Source of the DNA: Prosapia bicincta
Lineage: Eukaryota; Arthropoda; Insecta; Hemiptera; Cercopidae
Reading direction: 5' to 3'
Assembly: GCA_036971475.1 (NCBI GenBank)
Contig: JBAIZL010000003.1
Coordinates: 49,249,342-49,313,341, forward strand
Length of the DNA: 64,000 bases
The notes under the pieces were generated by a model. It was not told the DNA's origin and did not search any database. It saw only the letters and a program-made list of their open reading frames with translations. The translations under genes and the position numbers were made by a program. Positions 36,601 through 49,422 of the stretch are shown in pieces. The stretch's first letter is position 1. Every line of letters begins with the position of its first letter.

Positions 36601-39156
36601 CTGAGTATGTATGTCGCGGTAACATAGGCAGTATCCCACTCTGGTACCTAACTTATCCATCCAAGTCTGGCGGAGTCCTCACACTGAGTATGTATGTCGC
36701 GGTAACATAGGCAGTATCCCACTCTGGTACCTAACTTATCCATCCAAGTCTGGCGCAGTTCTCACACTGAGTACGTATGTCGCGGTAACATAGGCAGTAT
36801 CCCACTCTGGTACCTAACTTATCCATCCAAGTCTGGCGGAGTCCTCGCACTGAGTATGTATGTCGAGGTAACATAGGCAGTAACCCACTCTGGTACCTAA
36901 CTTATCCATCCAAGTCTGGCGGAGTCCTCGCACTGAGTATGTATGTCGAGGTAACATAGGCAGTATCCCACTCTGGTACCTAACTTATCCATCCAAGTCT
37001 GGCGGAGTCCTCGCACTGAGTACGTATGTCGCGGTAACATAGGCAGTATCCCACTCTGGTACCTAACTTATCCATCCAAGTCTGGCGGAGTCCTCGCACT
37101 GAGTATGTATGTCGAGGTAACATAGGCAGTATCCCACTCTGGTACCTAACTTATCCATCCAAGTCTGGCGGAGTCCTCGCACTGAGTATGTATGTCGAGG
37201 TAACATAGGCAGTAACCCACTCTGGTACCTAACTTATCCATCCAAGTCTGGCGGAGTCCTCGCACTGAGTATGTATGTCGCGGTAACATAGGCAGTATCC
37301 CACTCTGGTAGCTAACTTATGCATTCAAGTCTGGCGGAGTCCTCACACTGAGTATGTATGTCGAGGTAACATAGGCAGTATCCCACTCTGGTACCTAACT
37401 TATCCATCCAAGTCTGGCGGAGTCCTCGCACTGAGTATGTATGTCGAGGTAACATAGGCAGTAACCCACTCTGGTACCTAACTTATCCATCCAAGTCTGG
37501 CGGAGTCCTCGCACTGAGTATGTATGTCGAGGTAACATAGGCAGTATCCCACTCTGGTACCTAACTTATCCATCCAAGTCTGGCGCAGTTCTCACACTGA
37601 GTACGTATGTCGCGGTAACATAGGCAGTATCCCACTCTGGTACCTAACTTATCCATCCAAGTCTGGCGGAGTCCTCGCACTGAGTATGTATGTCGAGGTA
37701 ACATAGGCAGTATCCCACTCTGGTACCTAACTTATCCATCCAAGTCTGGCGGAGTCCTCACACTGAGTATGTATGTCGCGGTAACATAGGCAGTATCCCA
37801 CTCTGGTAGCTAACTTATCCATCCAGGTCTGGCGGAGTCCTCGCACTGAGTATGTATGTCGCGGTAACATAGGCAGTAACCCACTCTGGTACCTAACTTA
37901 TCCATCCAAGTCTGGCGGAGTCCTCACACTGAGTATGTATGTCGAGGTAACATAGGCAGTATCCCACTCTGGTACCTAACTTATCCATCCAAGTCTGGCG
38001 CAGTCCTCACACTGAGTATGTATGTCGCGGTAACATAGGCAGTAGCCCACTGTGGTAGCTAACTTATCCATCCAAGTCTGGCGGAGTCCTCGCACTGAGT
38101 ATGTATGTCGAGGTAACATAGGCAGTATCCCACTCTGGTACCTAACTTATCCATCCAAGTCTGGCGGAGTCCTCGCACTGAGTATGTATGTCGAGGTAAC
38201 ATAGGCAGTATCCCACTCTGGTACCTAACTTATCCATCCAAGTCTGGCGGAGTCCTCACACTGAGTATGTATGTCGCGGTAACATAGGCAGTATCCCACT
38301 CTGGTAGCTAACTTATCCATCCAGGTCTGGCGGAGTCCTCGCACTGAGTATGTATGTCGCGGTAACATAGGCAGTAACCCACTCTGGTACCTAACTTATC
38401 CATCCAAGTCTGGCGGAGTCCTCACACTGAGTATGTATGTCGAGGTAACATAGGCAGTATCCCACTCTGGTACCTAACTTATCCATCCAAGTCTGGCGCA
38501 GTCCTCACACTGAGTATGTATGTCGCGGTAACATAGGCAGTAGCCCACTGTGGTAGCTAACTTATCCATCCAAGTCTGGCGGAGTCCTCGCACTGAGTAT
38601 GTATGTCGAGGTAACATAGGCAGTATCCCACTCTGGTACCTAACTTATCCATCCAAGTCTGGCGCAGTTCTCACACTGAGTATGTATGTCGCGGTAACAT
38701 AGGCAGTATCCCACTCTGGTACCTAACTTATCCATCCAAGTCTGGCGCAGTTCTCACACTGAGTATGTATGTCGCGGTAACATAGGCAGTATCCCACTCT
38801 GGTACCTAACTTATCCATCCAAGTCTGGCGGAGTCCTCACACTGAGTATGTATGTCGCGGTAACATAGGCAGTATCCCACTCTGGTACCTAACTTATCCA
38901 TCCAAGTCTGGCGCAGTCCTCACACTGAGTATGTATGTCGCGGTAACATAGGCAGTATCCCACTCTGGTACCTAACTTATCCATCCAGGTCTGGCGGAGT
39001 CCTCACACTGAGTGTGTATGTCGCGGTAACATAGGCAGTATCCCACTCTGGTACCTAACTTATCCATCCAAGTCTGGCGGAGTCCTCGCACTGAGTATGT
39101 ATGTCGCGGTAACATAGGCAGTAACCCACTCTGGTAGCTAACTTATGCATCCAAGT
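24631..39156. repeat. 83-bp satellite array, about 175 units
   Basis: The unit begins AGTCTGGCGGAGTCCTCACA and ends AACTTATCCATCCA. The first unit (24631-24711) lacks 2 bp. From 24712 to 39153 the start recurs exactly every 83 bp: positions 31020, 36000 and 39071 are 76, 136 and 173 whole periods from 24712. No net indel has therefore been fixed in 174 units. Units differ at a few recurring positions: GGTAGC or GGTACC, GTAACCC or GTATCCC, GAGTATG, GAGTGTG or GAGTACG, CGCGG or CGAGG, GGAGTCC or GCAGTTC. The period is not a multiple of 3 and stops occur throughout, so it is noncoding. Every unit carries several CpGs. No CENP-B box was found. Function is unknown; a heterochromatic satellite is the default reading. 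Confidence 0.99.
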
Positions 39157-40094
39157 TGAGATGTATCTAATTAGGCGCCATTTTACGTTACTCTAACGCT
39201 TTATGTTAGTCATAGTTTGAGAAAATGTGATCACAAGTCCTCAGAGGAAACTTTATATACTCGTTTCACATATTGCAAAGAAATATTAGATCTACATGGC
39301 CTCTCTAGAAATTCGATTAAACTCCACTCTCTGTTACAGCGGTTGTCTCGTGGATATAAGCCATAAGTGATATCTGAAGAAGTGATTAATAAATAGCTAT
39401 ACACGAACTCACAATCATACTTTATTGTGGTACGCGTCTCGATGCTTCGGGTTATCATCATTATCAGTGAATATACTACACAATGCTTGACGTTTTAGTA
39501 ACACGTGTTGTGTGACGACCGTGCATAGATCCCAATCTGTAATAGTAACTGCGTTATTTCATATCCCCACTGTGGTAATGCAGACATGTGCAATCATACT
39601 GCAGCATTGCATGCAAGGCGTAAACGTTAGCAGAAAGCAAGCAATTGCTTCTATACACAGTAGATGTTATATTTTACCGTTTACAATCCAAATTTGTTTT
39701 AAATCTATAATTGTTTCAAATTAAATAGAAATAATTATAAAAGAATCTTCTTTTTTGAATCGAAACAACTTCTCAAATACACACACGAACCAACCAATAA
39801 ACACACAGAACTGATGAAATACATCGGCTGTGGTCCGATTTAATAGCCCGAGATCTAGTGAGACGTCAGCTGAGCTCTGTGTACTGCTGTGCTTGCTTCG
39901 TTTATTGCTGGTGTGTGTTTTTACTGTTCGCCGAAATTGAGTAACTACTCAACATTATTTTCTTGGTGAAGTCAATTTTGTTGCCAAGTTGCTGACACAG
40001 ATCTGAAGTACATTAGAATTATAAAAATTTCGTCAATAACTTTAAAACTTTACATTTGTAGAAAAACCGTAATAGTTTAAGCAAAACTCTGTTC
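39157..40094. other. Noncoding DNA right of the satellite
   Basis: Short frames of 70-76 codons at 39231-39461 and 39512-39724 match nothing I know and have no supporting context. A GC-richer stretch around 39840-39960 has no clear gene structure. Confidence 0.5.
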
Positions 40095-40560
40095 AAAAAA
40101 GAGAAATGTGTTCCATTCACTACAAAATTCAATCTTTGTGACTGATTATTGCGTTTATATTTAAAACGAAACTGTACTTTTTGCAGTTATCATCGATACT
40201 AACCACTAAATTATAAGCTTCCTGTTTCGATTCCAGACAAGTCAAAATTTTGTTTCAGGCTACTACATAATGTTATATTTTTTTCGAATTTGGAACAAAA
40301 AACTTGGATAATGTCCCACAACACGACACACGGCTCTAGACATTATGCTTATTTTAAAACTTTTTTGAAAATATTTCCACGATTGAGTCAATTTTTTCGT
40401 CTTTTATAATCATATAATCTTAAATTTTTTATCTCTTTTATATTTGAAGAAAAAAAGTTTCTTAATTTCATGTTTTTAAAGAAATTAAAAAGTTTTAAAT
40501 GATTTGGAATTTCTGGGGGTGTAAAGTATAAATTATTATTGTCCATATGAAACATTCAAT
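40095..40560 (+). repeat. Old, diverged M2 module
   Basis: It aligns with 735-1150 through CAATCTTTGTG, GTTTCGATTCCAGAC, ATAATGTTATATT, GATAATGTCCCACAA and GGGGTGTAAAGT, with much more divergence than the copies at 1 and 10 kb. It is the only piece of this family right of the satellite. Confidence 0.6.
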
Positions 40561-42206
40561 AAAGAAAACATGGGTCGCATTTACTGAATAATTTCTTATA
40601 CTATTATCTATAGGATGGGAACCACGTTTCCCCATTGAATGTTCATCTGACTCTATCTTGCTCGTAATCCATAATAATTTTATGATATCAGGTTTAATAA
40701 TTATATTAACATTAACTTAATTTTATTTTTCAGGAGGCAACTTTAAATATTGATGACGTACTATAATGATGACGTATTCATTAGGTAAGTAATTTATATT
40801 TATTACCATATTTATATTAATAGACCAAGTTGTGCAAGACGTTTTATCACAGAATAGGATTCGAATTTCTATAGTAGAGTAGAAACAGGTTCACCTTTGG
40901 AACCACTTTACAACAATAAGGTGATATTCTTCTAGTATTTATACCAACATCTTTAATGTCAGGTACATTGTGGACATGGAGGGTGTTTATGTGATACATC
41001 GCACTTTGCCTTGTTCTATAAAATACTTTCTATAATGAAAACATTATATAGTAAGTCTAGTTGCAAAAACTCGATCTTTATTTTGGGTTTAAGTATTGTT
41101 TAAACAGGCGCTGTAAAACTTGCATGAGGACGATTTGCCTTTAAGGATTATACTATACAATATAAATATACGTACGTCTTTCATAGAAAGTTATGTAAGG
41201 ATTGTCTAATACCGTAAACTTATATTAGGGATTGTTGGGGGCTCAGATCTAATGCTAATGGATTTGGGTTGATTACGTTTGCTGTAATGTAGGAATAGTT
41301 GTGTGTTTGATTGTATTGTGTCCTGCTATGTAAACAGTTGCAATGAAAAGACAAAAAGACACTAAGTTTCTTCTCACTGAGTAGCCGTCACTTTAACCTT
41401 TGTAACGATTGTCACAACACTCACTCACACGCTCCGCACACTACTATATGCTAGTATGCCGGGGAAAAGCCAGGACACTCTTCTCTATCACCAAACGCAT
41501 GGGAAACGTGATGTGTTCCACTGGTAAATGCAATTTTACGTTAAACTATGAGGGCGAAACCCGACATGCGCACACAGCTACATGTGCACACGTTCTTCAG
41601 AGTATTTTTCCACTTTGTTTTTTTCAGAATGTTGTCTAGTTTTCGTTTTATTTGCATTTTTGTGTAAGTAAACTATTGTTAAACAAAAATTAACCTGGAC
41701 CTCTAGCCAACAAAAAACCCACCCACCCTAGGGACAGCCACCCACCTTCGTCTCACATTCGCCTGCGGTTAGTATTAAAATTATAGTTACAACGATCCGT
41801 CAGGTACTACTATCAAGCGGATATTTTCTGAACTAATAGATATAAGACTGATTTATGCTGTACAAAGTGGACAATTACTAGTTTTCTATATCCAATTACT
41901 CAAAAACGGTTAACTATATATTTACAAATTGATGGAAATAAATAAAAATATATATTCTCTTTATCTGTGTTTATTTTCTTTAAAGTGTGACAATAACAGA
42001 TCATGATTGTATGTTGTTACTTGAAGTGAATCGGGGGTACAATATTTTTTAAATGCGTTGGAAAATAATTTCAGATTTTTGGGTGTTGCCTAGCAACCAA
42101 AATTTGGAATTAATTAAATGAAATGTCTTGAGATAAGATAAGATAGAAAGTCATATTTAATGCTATTTTGGCACTTTAATATTACATGTTGGATGCTATT
42201 GAATTC
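40561..42206. other. Noncoding DNA with two small repeat fragments
   Basis: 41265-41365 matches the DNA just downstream of the exon-like blocks at 44350 and 52075 (TTTGCTGTAATGTA, TGTCCTGCTATGTAAA). 41690-41780 matches one end of repeat E (CGTCTCACATTCGCCTGCGG). A 76-codon frame at 41409-41639 depends on a non-ATG start and is not credited. Confidence 0.55.
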
Positions 42207-42924
42207 ATGTTATGAAATCATATGTTAGGTTTATCATTTATTTTAAAGCAAATGGGACGAAATAACTATATTGCATACCTTGCTCCTTTTGTGAAAAGTG
42301 TTTCCACCATATAAAACTAAAATGTATCCATTAAAATTATTTATTTAATTCACATTTTAAAAACTGTAGCAATATAAATTGGCATCAGCTACAAGTTTTA
42401 AAAATGCATTTGAATTTGAGTGGATGAATAAAAAGTGTTTTATTAACAATTGAAATTTGTTATGTATAAGTGGAGTGTAAACTAAGAGAAAGAATTGAAA
42501 AAAGGAGTTCTGTTATTAACGCCATTTACTGAATATATAACTTAAAATATTTAACATCTTAAAACTAAAATCGTATTTTTATTTGGGTAGGTAAATAAGG
42601 GGTTTACACCGGGCATGAATACTTTGGCGCTGAACACCCGTCTTTTTTTGGAAAGTATAAATTGTTAGGCTTGGTTATGCGAGTAATGAGCAAACCTACT
42701 AGGGGGGGGGGGGTCCATGATCCTTCTCAACAATCCGGATATGCTCATGTTTTTTGAAATAATTGTCACATTTACTCTTCTTCTTTTACCATACGCAAGA
42801 TTTACCGTAAAGCCAGCATAAATATACAACGCAATAAGTTTACCTGTCTAAATATTAAAAAAACCATTCATGTTGTCACACTCATTGCCAACGCTAATAA
42901 CTATGTTAGTAATCAAGAGGAAGA

Positions 42925-42996
42925 ATGTCGAGATGGCCACAGCCAACTGGAGTGACGAATTTTTATCGCTGCGATCTAGACATTGGACAACAATAG
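42925..42996 (+). CDS. Conserved micro-ORF, D1 copy
   Basis: 23 codons plus TAG. It begins MSRWPQPTGVTNF and ends DLDIGQQ. The same frame without indels occurs at 49351, 50048, 50761 and 55469. Substitutions are mostly amino-acid-changing, so purifying selection is not evident. It may be an upstream ORF of a duplicated first exon or simply survive by recency. A donor-like GTAAGT follows at 43118 in matching sequence of all copies. Confidence 0.35.
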   Translation: MSRWPQPTGVTNFYRCDLDIGQQ

Positions 42997-44273
42997 AATC
43001 AGCTGTTTATTCGACCAGTGTGTTTATTAGTTTGTAGGTTATATTTGCTTAATAGTTTGATACTTTGGTTAATGCGTTAGTATTTTGGCATTTTGCGTGA
43101 AGGTTTTCAGATTAAATGTAAGTGTAATTAGTTTCTAATAATATTTATCTTTGAGGTTTTCTTTATTGTTTTGTAAAATTATTTTTACCAAACCAAAGAT
43201 TTTATATCAGTTATAAAGTAAAATCTTTCAATTACACAAATAACTTTATCACGCCCTAATCAGATTTATGTAGCCTAAGTCTATATAAAATTATATATAT
43301 GTTGTAGGAATGATACTGTATTTGATTAGTGTTGTTTGATATTATTTCTATTCTTTAATATGCATGGATAGCAATCACTTTATATGTGCTTCAAGGATGT
43401 GTGAGGTTATCTTTTCCAAAATAAAAATAATTGTACATATCTTAACATGTGTGCAAAGTATGTTTGGAGCAATGTAACTTACAACTGTTCTGATCCGCCG
43501 AAAATTTATTTTTTTTATTTTACGCTTACATTTAACTGTAGATTATTTAAAACCGATTATATCTTGTATTCTCAACGCGGTTTGTATTTATTAATTACAA
43601 AAACTAAGGCATTCATGTAACACAAATGACTTGCTTTAAAACATTTGATTTCTTGTGGCAAAAATTCTTAAAATAAATAATTCTGAAAAACAATCAGTAT
43701 AAAGTAAACGAATATTAAGTTTAACATTCTTGTGGTTTTCCCTGTTACCTAAATGTTCACCCATGATTAGGTTAGGCCTGTATTTTACAAACATAATTCG
43801 TGATAATAGTTATAAAGTTTTCTTATTGAATTTATTAATAGAAATATTTTACATTTACATTATAACTCCAAGAATATTTAAATAAGATTATGCTTAAATA
43901 AAAAATGTGAGGAGTTTTATCCGAAAAAAAAGTTTTTAAAAAATGCATAAAAAGTAAAATGAACACAAATTCGAAACGTTTTGTAGGAAACGGAACAATT
44001 TTGATTTTGTGTGAAATGTTTATTACGTGTTTATGTTATAGAAATGTTTGTTCGTATAACATGATTGAAATTTCGTAAAATTTAAGTGATAATTATAAAT
44101 ATGAAAACATGTGAGTAAATGGACAATTAAATACTAAAATCTCATTGAATATTTTTCGTAAAAGAGAAATATTGTTCCTATAAGTTGCTGTAATGCCTGA
44201 GACAACATAGTGAACATACATCTAATGTAAGGTTGTAGAGGAGAACATAAAATTGTATTATTAAAATTTGCAG

Positions 44274-44344
44274 TCCAAACTGATGGTGAGCCAAGCAGAG
44301 GATGACTTGAGAAAGCACCCCAGAGCCCCTCGCAGTGCGCAAAG
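44274..44344 (+). pseudogene. Exon-like block, D1 copy (71 nt, shortened)
   Basis: A 3' splice-like site (AAAATTTGCAG) precedes it and the strong donor GTGAGT follows. In the frame starting at the first base it reads SKLMVSQAEDDLRKHPRAP. Compared with the D2 copy it lacks 29 nt near its end. That is not a multiple of three, so the two copies leave the exon in different phases. At least one is therefore probably non-functional or alternative. The protein family is not recognised. Confidence 0.4.
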
Positions 44345-44790
44345 GTGAGTTGATGGGTTGCTTATGTTTGCTGTAATGTATGAATAGTTGGGTATTTGGT
44401 TGCATTGTGTTCTGCTATGTAAATCCTTTTAATGAAAAGACGCAACTAGGTCAGTAAATTTTAATCCAAGGCTATTTTTAAATGACTTGTTTTTGTTACG
44501 CCCGCTTTCCCCCTGTAACACAATAACTCTGGGCTCTAGGCCACGTAATGAGAATACAACATACCGTATTGGGAAGTTTTGTAAAAAATACTTTTAAATT
44601 TAATCAAAAATTAAATTGATTAAATAACGTGTTGTATAAAAATGCATATAAAATACACAGACAGGAAATTTAGATTTAGAGATTGTAAACAACTGAAAAG
44701 TGTATTCATTTCTAATTTCTAAGCAATACATTTTAACAGTTTCGGAAAAGTTATACTCAATTGTGATTAATTAACTCTAAACCCCCTCCT

Positions 44791-45121
<331 letters not shown>

Positions 45122-45122
<1 letters not shown>

Positions 45123-45799
45123 GCAAAACCGGCTGACCCATTATTGGTAATACCATATCTTTAGGATAAGTGAAAATTTATTTTATAACTTCTTTCATTT
45201 CCTGGCTACAGTGTATAAAGAAGCAAAAGCAAAATAGCTTCATAGCAGAGCAAACTTTTGCAGCATATAAATATGTTACATTTGTTGGTAAATTAACAAT
45301 AACTAATTTAGATTTGTTGGTAAATTAAATTATTAGCTGACCCTTGGGGGCTGAAGGCGTTGCTGAGAGACCAAGGACGAGGGGTGGTTGGATGTGCTCG
45401 CAGTTCATTTTCAAAAACATTGACCCTTAGAATCCTGCTGACTCATTGTGTTGGTACATTATTTTGTTACTTATTAATACTTTTTAATATATAGTAAAAA
45501 TAGCAACAACCGTAAATAGGGCATTCATGGAAGCATGTTAATAGGATTGTCTAAGGGTTGGCTGCGATTTGAAGCCACAATGAAGCGTCACTGAGCCTGA
45601 TGTTTTCTTCAGGCCTAATACACAATTTCTACCAAATATCCAAGTGCCAGCTTACAAAACCTGACCTAATGCTTATGCCATATCTGGTAATATCACATCA
45701 CAGACTGTTCTAAAGGACTAGAGTGGCTATAACAGAATAAATATTTACTATTTTTACAAGTATATATATTTTAATATTAAAAATATATTTACAGTCTTA
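45122..45799. other. Noncoding DNA
   Basis: A GC-richer patch near 45340-45450 has no coding frame. Nothing else was recognised. Confidence 0.5.
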
Positions 45800-46018
45800 T
45801 TTTAATAAATAATACACACTAATTTTATTCTAACCACGAATATTTTTATTCCAGTCTTATGTAGACGTACATTTCGGATACAAAGTAACCATCCTCAGAG
45901 ACATGACACAGTATGTATTGTGATGTCTTTGAGGATATTTACTTTGTAACCAAAATGTACATAGCACTAGAATACAAATACTTGTGGTTAGAGGTTGTCT
46001 GTATTATTTATTAATAAA
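45800..46018. mobile_element. Long hairpin (foldback) element
   Basis: The two halves (about 45800-45910 and 45915-46018) are reverse complements across essentially their whole length, with scattered mismatches and a 5-nt difference near GTAGACGTAC. Outer ends read TTAATAAATAATACA and TGTATTATTTATTAA. The centre is a short ACAGTATG-like loop. There is no coding capacity. If transcribed it would give a stem of roughly 100 bp, suitable for Dicer processing. It is most likely a MITE or foldback element. Confidence 0.8.
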
Positions 46019-47026
46019 AAAAATACAGTAAATTATTGGAAGTAACTAATTTGGTTTATTTTAATATATTTTACTAAACATTTGTCTGGATATAAGTCTA
46101 AATGTATTACAAGCAATATGTTTAGGATACCAATAACAGAAGTACAGTTTTGGGGGTTGCTTGGACTAGAGATTTTGGAAGGGGAAGTTGGCAGGCCTGT
46201 ACTGACACAAATTTAGTTCAGTTTAACGCACATGGTTCTTAAATACGTTTTTCACCATACTAACATGATGATTATATTAAAATATGTTTATCCAATAGCA
46301 TAAACAATATCCAAATTTATTTTTGAAATATAAAAAATTATTGAACTTGGAAAATCTGTCTTCCAATTATTGACAACTTTCAAATATGTTCTATATGGTA
46401 AAATGTATATATAATTTAATTTGTTGTAATGTTTCCAAAATTAATTTAAAGTTTTATATTATATTTAATATATTAATATATAATAATTATTTATTGTATT
46501 TACATAAAATAATTTTTAATTTCCATCTTTATTTTAAAGATCTATTTCATGTATAGAATTTCAAATACATAATTTAGGTTCTCTTTATTTTTAACGAATT
46601 CACTGTATTCCATTTTATATACAACTTAATAAACCTCTGACAGAGCAACGCACCCAAAACATCTCGTTGTGTCATTGTTAATTATTTTTCTGTTATTTTT
46701 TTACGTTAAACATGGAGTAGGGAATTAATATTTTACCATCGATTGTTTTATTAAGCTAGTTTATCAATAATCAATAGTTTATCTAAAATCAGTACACTAA
46801 AGACAAACAGAGGTTTAAACATCACTTTGCTACTCAACTTTTATTTTTGATGATGAATCTGTGAAAAATAAAATTCTATTCTGTTATGTCTAATTACTAT
46901 GTAACACAGTTTACACTAACTTTGCTCTCTTTATTTTGCTTACCCTTGTTGTTCATGTTGGTCGTGTGTATCACTTTGGCAAGTGGAGTAGTATTATTCT
47001 TTACTATAAGCATCAATTTAACACAA

Positions 47027-47030
<4 letters not shown>
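46019..47030. other. AT-rich noncoding DNA
   Basis: A very AT-rich core lies at about 46380-46520. No gene was recognised. Confidence 0.5.

Positions 47031-47075
<45 letters not shown>
47031..47075. repeat. (TA)n microsatellite
   Basis: About 45 bp of TA. Confidence 0.97.
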
Positions 47076-47080
<5 letters not shown>

Positions 47081-47959
47081 AGCCCCTGTATAACAATTTG
47101 ATACAAGACTGAAATGCTTCTAATTCTGATCTTACGAGCATTTGAATGTAATACAAGGCCGACAGCCTTGATGGTCATGTAGCATTTGTACACAACTTGG
47201 CAGAGTGTATCGATTTAATACGTAGCTTCACATCCCTGTTACATGCGTATATCTGTTGTACACATTTAAATCCAACCTATTTGTCACAATAGCAATTTGC
47301 TTTTACTATTTGTTAGGAATACACTGTGGTTAAATATTAATAATAACTCTTGGTAAGTTATTTCTTGGAAAATGGTTACTTTTTAACTGCAAAGTGCATG
47401 AGGATAAAATCAAAAAGTATTGTGGTTACCAGGTTTTTGATAATTTATTATCAGTTTGCTAATGGTTTACTCTACCTTTTGTTTTTGTTATTGCACATCC
47501 AACTATAACTGTTACTCACTAAGTTTATAATGTTACAGAATCTTAACATACATAGCATAATCTCATGTAGTGGCTAATTTAGACTTTAGATGATGATACT
47601 GTTGGACTAGCACATAGTACGAATCCATACAACGGGTATGATAACAAACCAAACATTGTTAAAAGTACTAAAAAAACAGCAAGCCTATAATTCAAAGTTG
47701 CCAGATCAAGGCTTCATTAAATTAGTGATATTTTTTTCAAATAGTCATCACAAGAAGCTTTTGGTTGTCAAATGAAAGAAGAATGTCCATATTTCATTTG
47801 TAGAATTCAGTTTTAAAATATATAACAGTTTTTTGAGCGAATGGGATGAGAACGATTATTAAACTACTTTTGGTTGGATATAGCAAACTTGTATCTCGTA
47901 GTACACCATGCATCTGTAAAATGCAGCACCTCACGGTATCCGGTAGCAATAATTTTCAA
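47076..47959. other. Noncoding DNA
   Basis: Nothing recognised. Confidence 0.5.
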
Positions 47960-48372
47960 GATGACTTATCAATTTCAAGTAGGTAGCGGAAGAAGAGGTG
48001 CATGTCATGCCTGCCATAGTCTCACTAACAAGCTATTTGTAAGGTAATACCCCTCCTTATTCCTTAACATAAGGTGATCCAAGTCCCCAGGCTTTCTGCA
48101 TGATCTGTCGTGGGATTTTTCCTGACAGGTTTTCTTTCTTGCCAGGTTTTTTTATCCCGCTCTTAGCGCGACACTCACCGTACTGTTTCATTTCACTATC
48201 TCCTGATTCTGCATGGAAAGAACTTATGAGCTTGGTACATGGGCAATCAATACCATTTCCTTCACTCGCGGTAGCGATACTAACCGCATGCGCATGTGAG
48301 ATGGAGGTAGCTCGCTAGAGGTTGGCTGTCATGAGAGCTGGGTGGGTTTTTAGGACCCAGACCCGGGTAAAA
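47960..48372 (+). repeat. 0.4-kb dispersed repeat E, copy 2
   Basis: Inverted relative to 17123-17530. It holds the 72-codon frame at 48100-48318 that aligns gap-free with the copy-1 frame (59 of 72 residues alike by my count). The excess of replacement differences argues against a selected protein. Confidence 0.75.
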
Positions 48373-48507
48373 AAGCAATAATTTACTTTCACAGAAATGT
48401 AAGTAACTCAAGAACTAGACAAAATGTTGAAAAACTATTGGCAACACGTCTTGATTGAACTTTATTGATTGAAGTGCACTCGGATATAATTGTTTTTGTA
48501 TATTGTA

Positions 48508-48512
48508 TATTA

Positions 48513-48555
<43 letters not shown>
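48508..48555. repeat. (TA)n microsatellite
   Basis: About 48 bp of TA with one GTATATTAT-type interruption at the left. Confidence 0.95.
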
Positions 48556-48558
<3 letters not shown>

Positions 48559-49350
48559 TACAATTATTATAAATAAGAAGTAACAACCCTATGCGTTAAA
48601 ACAGCTGTTGTACCACATGACCTACAACATAAAATCAGGTGTTTTATGAAATCATATGCTATCATTTACTTTAAGCCTAATGGGACGAAATATCTATATT
48701 ATATACCTTGCCCCTTTTGTGAAAAGACTTTCCTCCATATAAAACTAAAACTAATTCATTAAAATTATTTATTAAATATAATATTTGAAAAAAAAACTGT
48801 ATCGACATCAATTATCCTCCATTGAAGGTTTTGATAAATTTATTTGAACTTAAGTGGATGAATAAAAGTCATTTTTTTAACGACTGAAAATTCGATCCAG
48901 ATACACGTAAAGCAAAACGTTAAGTAAAAGAAGGAATTGAAAAAGGTAGTTTATTTGCTAACACCATTTACTGAATATATAACGTACCTAACTTAAAATA
49001 TTTACATGTTAATACTCATATCGTATTTTTATTGGGGCGATTATGTAAGGGGTCTACACTGGTCTTAAAAACTTTTTTGAAAGAATAAAATGTTAGGATT
49101 GTTTATCCGAGGTTTGGGCAACTCCACTAAGTGGGGGACTCCAGGATCCTTCTCAACAATCCAGATACATTCATGTTTTTCGAAATATTTGTCACATTTA
49201 CTCTTCTTATTTTTATCCATATAAATTAACCGAAAAAGCCAGCATAAATATACAACGTAATAATTTTACCTACCTAAATATAAAACAAACCATTCATGCT
49301 GTCACAATTATTGGCCACATATTAACTTGAGTTAGTAATCAAAAGGAAGA

Positions 49351-49422
49351 ATGTCGAAACGGCGACAGTCACCTGGAGTGACGAATTCTTATTGCTGCGA
49401 TCTAGACTTTGAGCAACAATAG
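49351..49422 (+). CDS. Conserved micro-ORF, D2 unit 1
   Basis: 23 codons plus TAG, beginning MSKRRQSPGVTNSY. It aligns without gaps with the other four copies. Significance is uncertain, as for the D1 copy. Confidence 0.3.
   Translation: MSKRRQSPGVTNSYCCDLDFEQQ

Larger units (their letters stand above)
42207..44745 (+). repeat. Segment D, copy 1 (~2.5 kb)
   Basis: Aligns in the same orientation with D2 (48640-52450), and its first two thirds with D3 (54750-56400). Shared landmarks in order are ATGAAATCATATG, GGGACGAAATAACTATATT, CCATTTACTGAATA, CTTCTCAACAATCC, the micro-ORF, TTTTCAGATTAAATGTAAGT, CACAAATTCGAAACG, the exon-like block at 44274, and CCCGCTTTCCCC. Repetition of a block with conserved splice-like sites suggests a duplicated gene part rather than a transposon. 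No terminal repeats were seen. Confidence 0.8.

Noticed and set aside
24631..39156. CRISPR-like array of direct repeats
   Set aside because: Units are contiguous with no unique spacers, the period is 83 bp, and the context is eukaryotic. It is a satellite.
24631..39156. CENP-B box in the satellite unit
   Set aside because: No TTCG....A..CGGG match was seen in the consensus or its variants, so a centromeric role is not claimed.
41409..41639. 76-codon frame
   Set aside because: Needs a non-ATG start, shows no known motif, and has no conserved copy.
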